Positions 21,638 through 22,809 of a stretch of 22,809 nt of DNA are shown piece by piece (positions within the stretch are counted from its first letter, which is position 1; the number at the start of each line of letters is the position of its first letter). The notes beneath the pieces were generated by a model. That model was not told the DNA's origin. It was given only the letters and a program-made list of their open reading frames with translations, and did no database searches. The position numbers were made by a program, and so were the translations under genes. The DNA is from CAYVTD01 sp964577665 (GTDB lineage: Bacteria > Bacteroidota > Ignavibacteria > Kapaibacteriales > UBA2268). Location: contig CAZOBD010000058.1 in assembly GCA_964577665.1 (NCBI GenBank), positions 1 to 22,809 of the forward strand, in the 5' to 3' direction.

Positions 21638-22489
21638 CTATTTCTTTAAAAATTTATCAAGTTCATAAGTATCAACAAGCTGTTTGGTGATTATTTCAAA
21701 AGCTTCATTAGGAGTATCGGCATAGGAAAACAAATCAAGATCTTCTGGACTTATCATGCCGATTTCGACGAAATAATCGAAATTAATCAGATTTTTCCAG
21801 AAAAGACTGGAGTAGAGCAAAATAGGCAGAGGCTTGTGCAGCTTTTGAGTTTGTATCAGCGTCAGGCTTTCAAAAAGCTCATCCATTGTTCCGAAACCGC
21901 CGGGAAAGCAAACCAAAGCCTTTGCAAGATATATAAACCAGAATTTCCGCATGAAAAAGTAGTGAAATTCGAAATTCAGGTCCGGTGTAATGTACTGGTT
22001 CGGGTCTTGTTCAAAGGGCAGGCTGATGTTCAATCCGACGGAGGGCATATCAGCAACGAATGCGCCCCTGTTGGCTGCCTCCATAATGCCGGGACCTCCT
22101 CCAGTGCAAATGCGGTACTGATGCTTTTTGGGAAACTGCTTGAACCACTCGGAAAGAAGCCGGGCAAGCTCCATTGCATCCTGATAGTGTCCTGAAGAGG
22201 ATCCTTTCAGTTTATATTTTTCAATCCTTTCGTCCCATTCGCGTTTCTTTTCTTTAGGAGCTTTGCTTTTCTTGTCATACATGTCGTACAGCTTTTTGTC
22301 GAAAACATCCTGCGGCTGCGAGCGAGCCGAACCGAAAAAGATAATTGTACCGGAAACGGACTGACGCTTAAACTGTGTAGCCGGATGTCGGTACTCAGCA
22401 AGAAGCCGTATTTCCCTGCCGGCGGCGCTGTGGATAAATTTCTTGTTATCATAAGCTTTAGGCGCTTTTTTCACTCTTTGTTTCTTCAT
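21638..22489 (-). CDS. LOG-family (lysine-decarboxylase-like, TIGR00730) nucleotide phosphoribohydrolase
   Basis: A 283-residue Rossmann-like protein of the LOG family, which cleaves nucleoside 5-prime monophosphates to base and ribose 5-phosphate (cytokinin-activating in plants). Both signatures are present: TGGGPGIMEAANRGAF and the catalytic PGGFGTMDELFESLTLIQT (about 193-211). The first 80 residues are a basic extension with several lysines, longer than short LOG proteins (about 180-200), as in the larger bacterial subgroup. The substrate in this organism is unknown. AGGA lies just before the ATG. It is the first gene of a two-gene operon with the TlpA-like gene. Confidence 0.9.
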   Translation of the reverse strand: MKKQRVKKAPKAYDNKKFIHSAAGREIRLLAEYRHPATQFKRQSVSGTIIFFGSARSQPQDVFDKKLYDMYDKKSKAPKEKKREWDERIEKYKLKGSSSGHYQDAMELARLLSEWFKQFPKKHQYRICTGGGPGIMEAANRGAFVADMPSVGLNISLPFEQDPNQYITPDLNFEFHYFFMRKFWFIYLAKALVCFPGGFGTMDELFESLTLIQTQKLHKPLPILLYSSLFWKNLINFDYFVEIGMISPEDLDLFSYADTPNEAFEIITKQLVDTYELDKFLKK

Positions 22490-22531
22490 TTTTCCTGCCG
22501 TTATTCTTTTAACTTAAAAAATACAAATTTT

Positions 22532-22565
22532 GTCATTCCGTACTTGATGCGCTATCAAGCGAATT
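22532..22565. repeat. Degenerate P4 block
   Basis: GTCATTCCG followed by a CTTGAT/ATCAAG hairpin and GCGAATTA resembles the reverse of the P4 block at 331-355, with changes. Confidence 0.4.
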
Positions 22566-22601
22566 ATCCCCCCTTTTGAGAGGTGAGAATATTTAATTTT
22601 C

Positions 22602-22634
22602 AGATGTCAGGCACTTTGAAGGTGTCGGACATCT
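22602..22634 (-). repeat. Palindromic repeat block P2
   Basis: Imperfect hairpin of AGATGTCAGGCAC and GGTGTCGGACATCT, followed on the plus strand by TTTTTC, as at 5533-5565. Confidence 0.75.
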
Positions 22635-22648
22635 TTTTCATCCTGTTT

Positions 22649-22732
22649 CGTCATTGCGAAGAGCGAAGCGATGAAGCAATCTCCAGCCATCAGTATATTT
22701 TTAGAGATTGCTTCGCGTTGCTCGCAATGACG
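22649..22732. repeat. Palindromic repeat block P5
   Basis: Arms CGTCATTGCGAAGAGCGAAG... (22649-22682) and AGATTGCTTCGCG...CAATGACG (22705-22732) around a 22-base loop. GCGAAGCAATCT-type palindromes of this sort are widespread intergenic repeats in many bacterial genomes. Only one copy is in this window. Confidence 0.8.
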
Positions 22733-22743
22733 ACGCATAGTTT

Positions 22744-22803
22744 TAAAATAATAATCCCCTTGAGTGATTTCCTTAATCATGGCTGTTTCATCTGTTTATT
22801 TTA
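22744..22803 (-). repeat. L60 linker repeat, complete copy, then start of P3
   Basis: On the minus strand it starts TAAAATAAACAGATGAAAC and ends in GGGGATTATTATTTTA. The last six bases of the window (AGCCCC) are the start of a P3 block, as at 7360-7361. Confidence 0.8.
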
Positions 22804-22809
22804 AGCCCC

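Noticed and set aside
22583..22804. Plus-strand frame of 73 codons at the window end
   Set aside because: It is made entirely of repeat blocks P2, P5 and L60; the same kind of frame appears wherever these repeats occur.

Overview
The window looks chromosomal and comes from a member of the Bacteroidota / Ignavibacteriota-Chlorobiota side of bacteria. Three things point there: a secreted protein with a type IX secretion (Por) C-terminal sorting domain, a BshC bacillithiol synthase, and weak or variable Shine-Dalgarno sites on most genes. No rRNA, tRNA, CRISPR array, transposase or integrase was seen. The taxonomic call is inference; no species is claimed.

Layout. 1-580 is a mosaic of intergenic repeats. 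581-2568 (+) is a two-gene bacterial PH-domain (YdbS/YdbT-like) membrane operon. 2926-3648 (-) is a LysE-type exporter and 3804-5435 (-) is bshC, separated by a good terminator. 5480-7545 is an accessory island: a three-gene minus-strand operon (66 aa acidic protein, 256 aa DUF3883-like putative PD-(D/E)xK protein, 63 aa protein) with unusually good Shine-Dalgarno sites, bounded on both sides by the same repeat modules. 7541-9481 (-) holds gcvT and a double helix-hairpin-helix ComEA-like protein. A further repeat mosaic (9651-9851) runs into the start codon of an ABC exporter (9852-11600, +), followed by a Xaa-Pro aminopeptidase (11751-13037, +). 13262-15172 (-) is a secreted SUMF1 / L-type-lectin / type IX sorting fusion. 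15304-19705 (+) is a tight five-gene operon: acyl carrier protein, SDR reductase, AMP-forming ligase, AAC(3)-fold acyltransferase and polysaccharide-deacetylase-like protein. Its most economical reading is synthesis and transfer of an acyl group onto an amino sugar of a surface glycan. 19709-22489 (-) is a LOG-family gene followed by a secreted TPR-like/TlpA thioredoxin. The window ends in another repeat mosaic.

The most unusual feature is the repeat system. Five kinds of palindromic block (called P1-P5 here) are chained by a directional element of about 60 bp (called L60 here) with inverted ends of the TAAAATAAACA / TG(A/T)TTATTTTA type. Block order differs between loci while the joints are conserved. 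L60 lies directly on gene borders: its ATG is the start codon of the ABC exporter gene and its TGA is the stop codon of gcvT.

Base composition is uneven. About 14340-18536 is AT-rich relative to both sides. Its left edge falls at the SUMF1/lectin domain junction and its right edge at the deacetylase start, suggesting acquisition by recombination.
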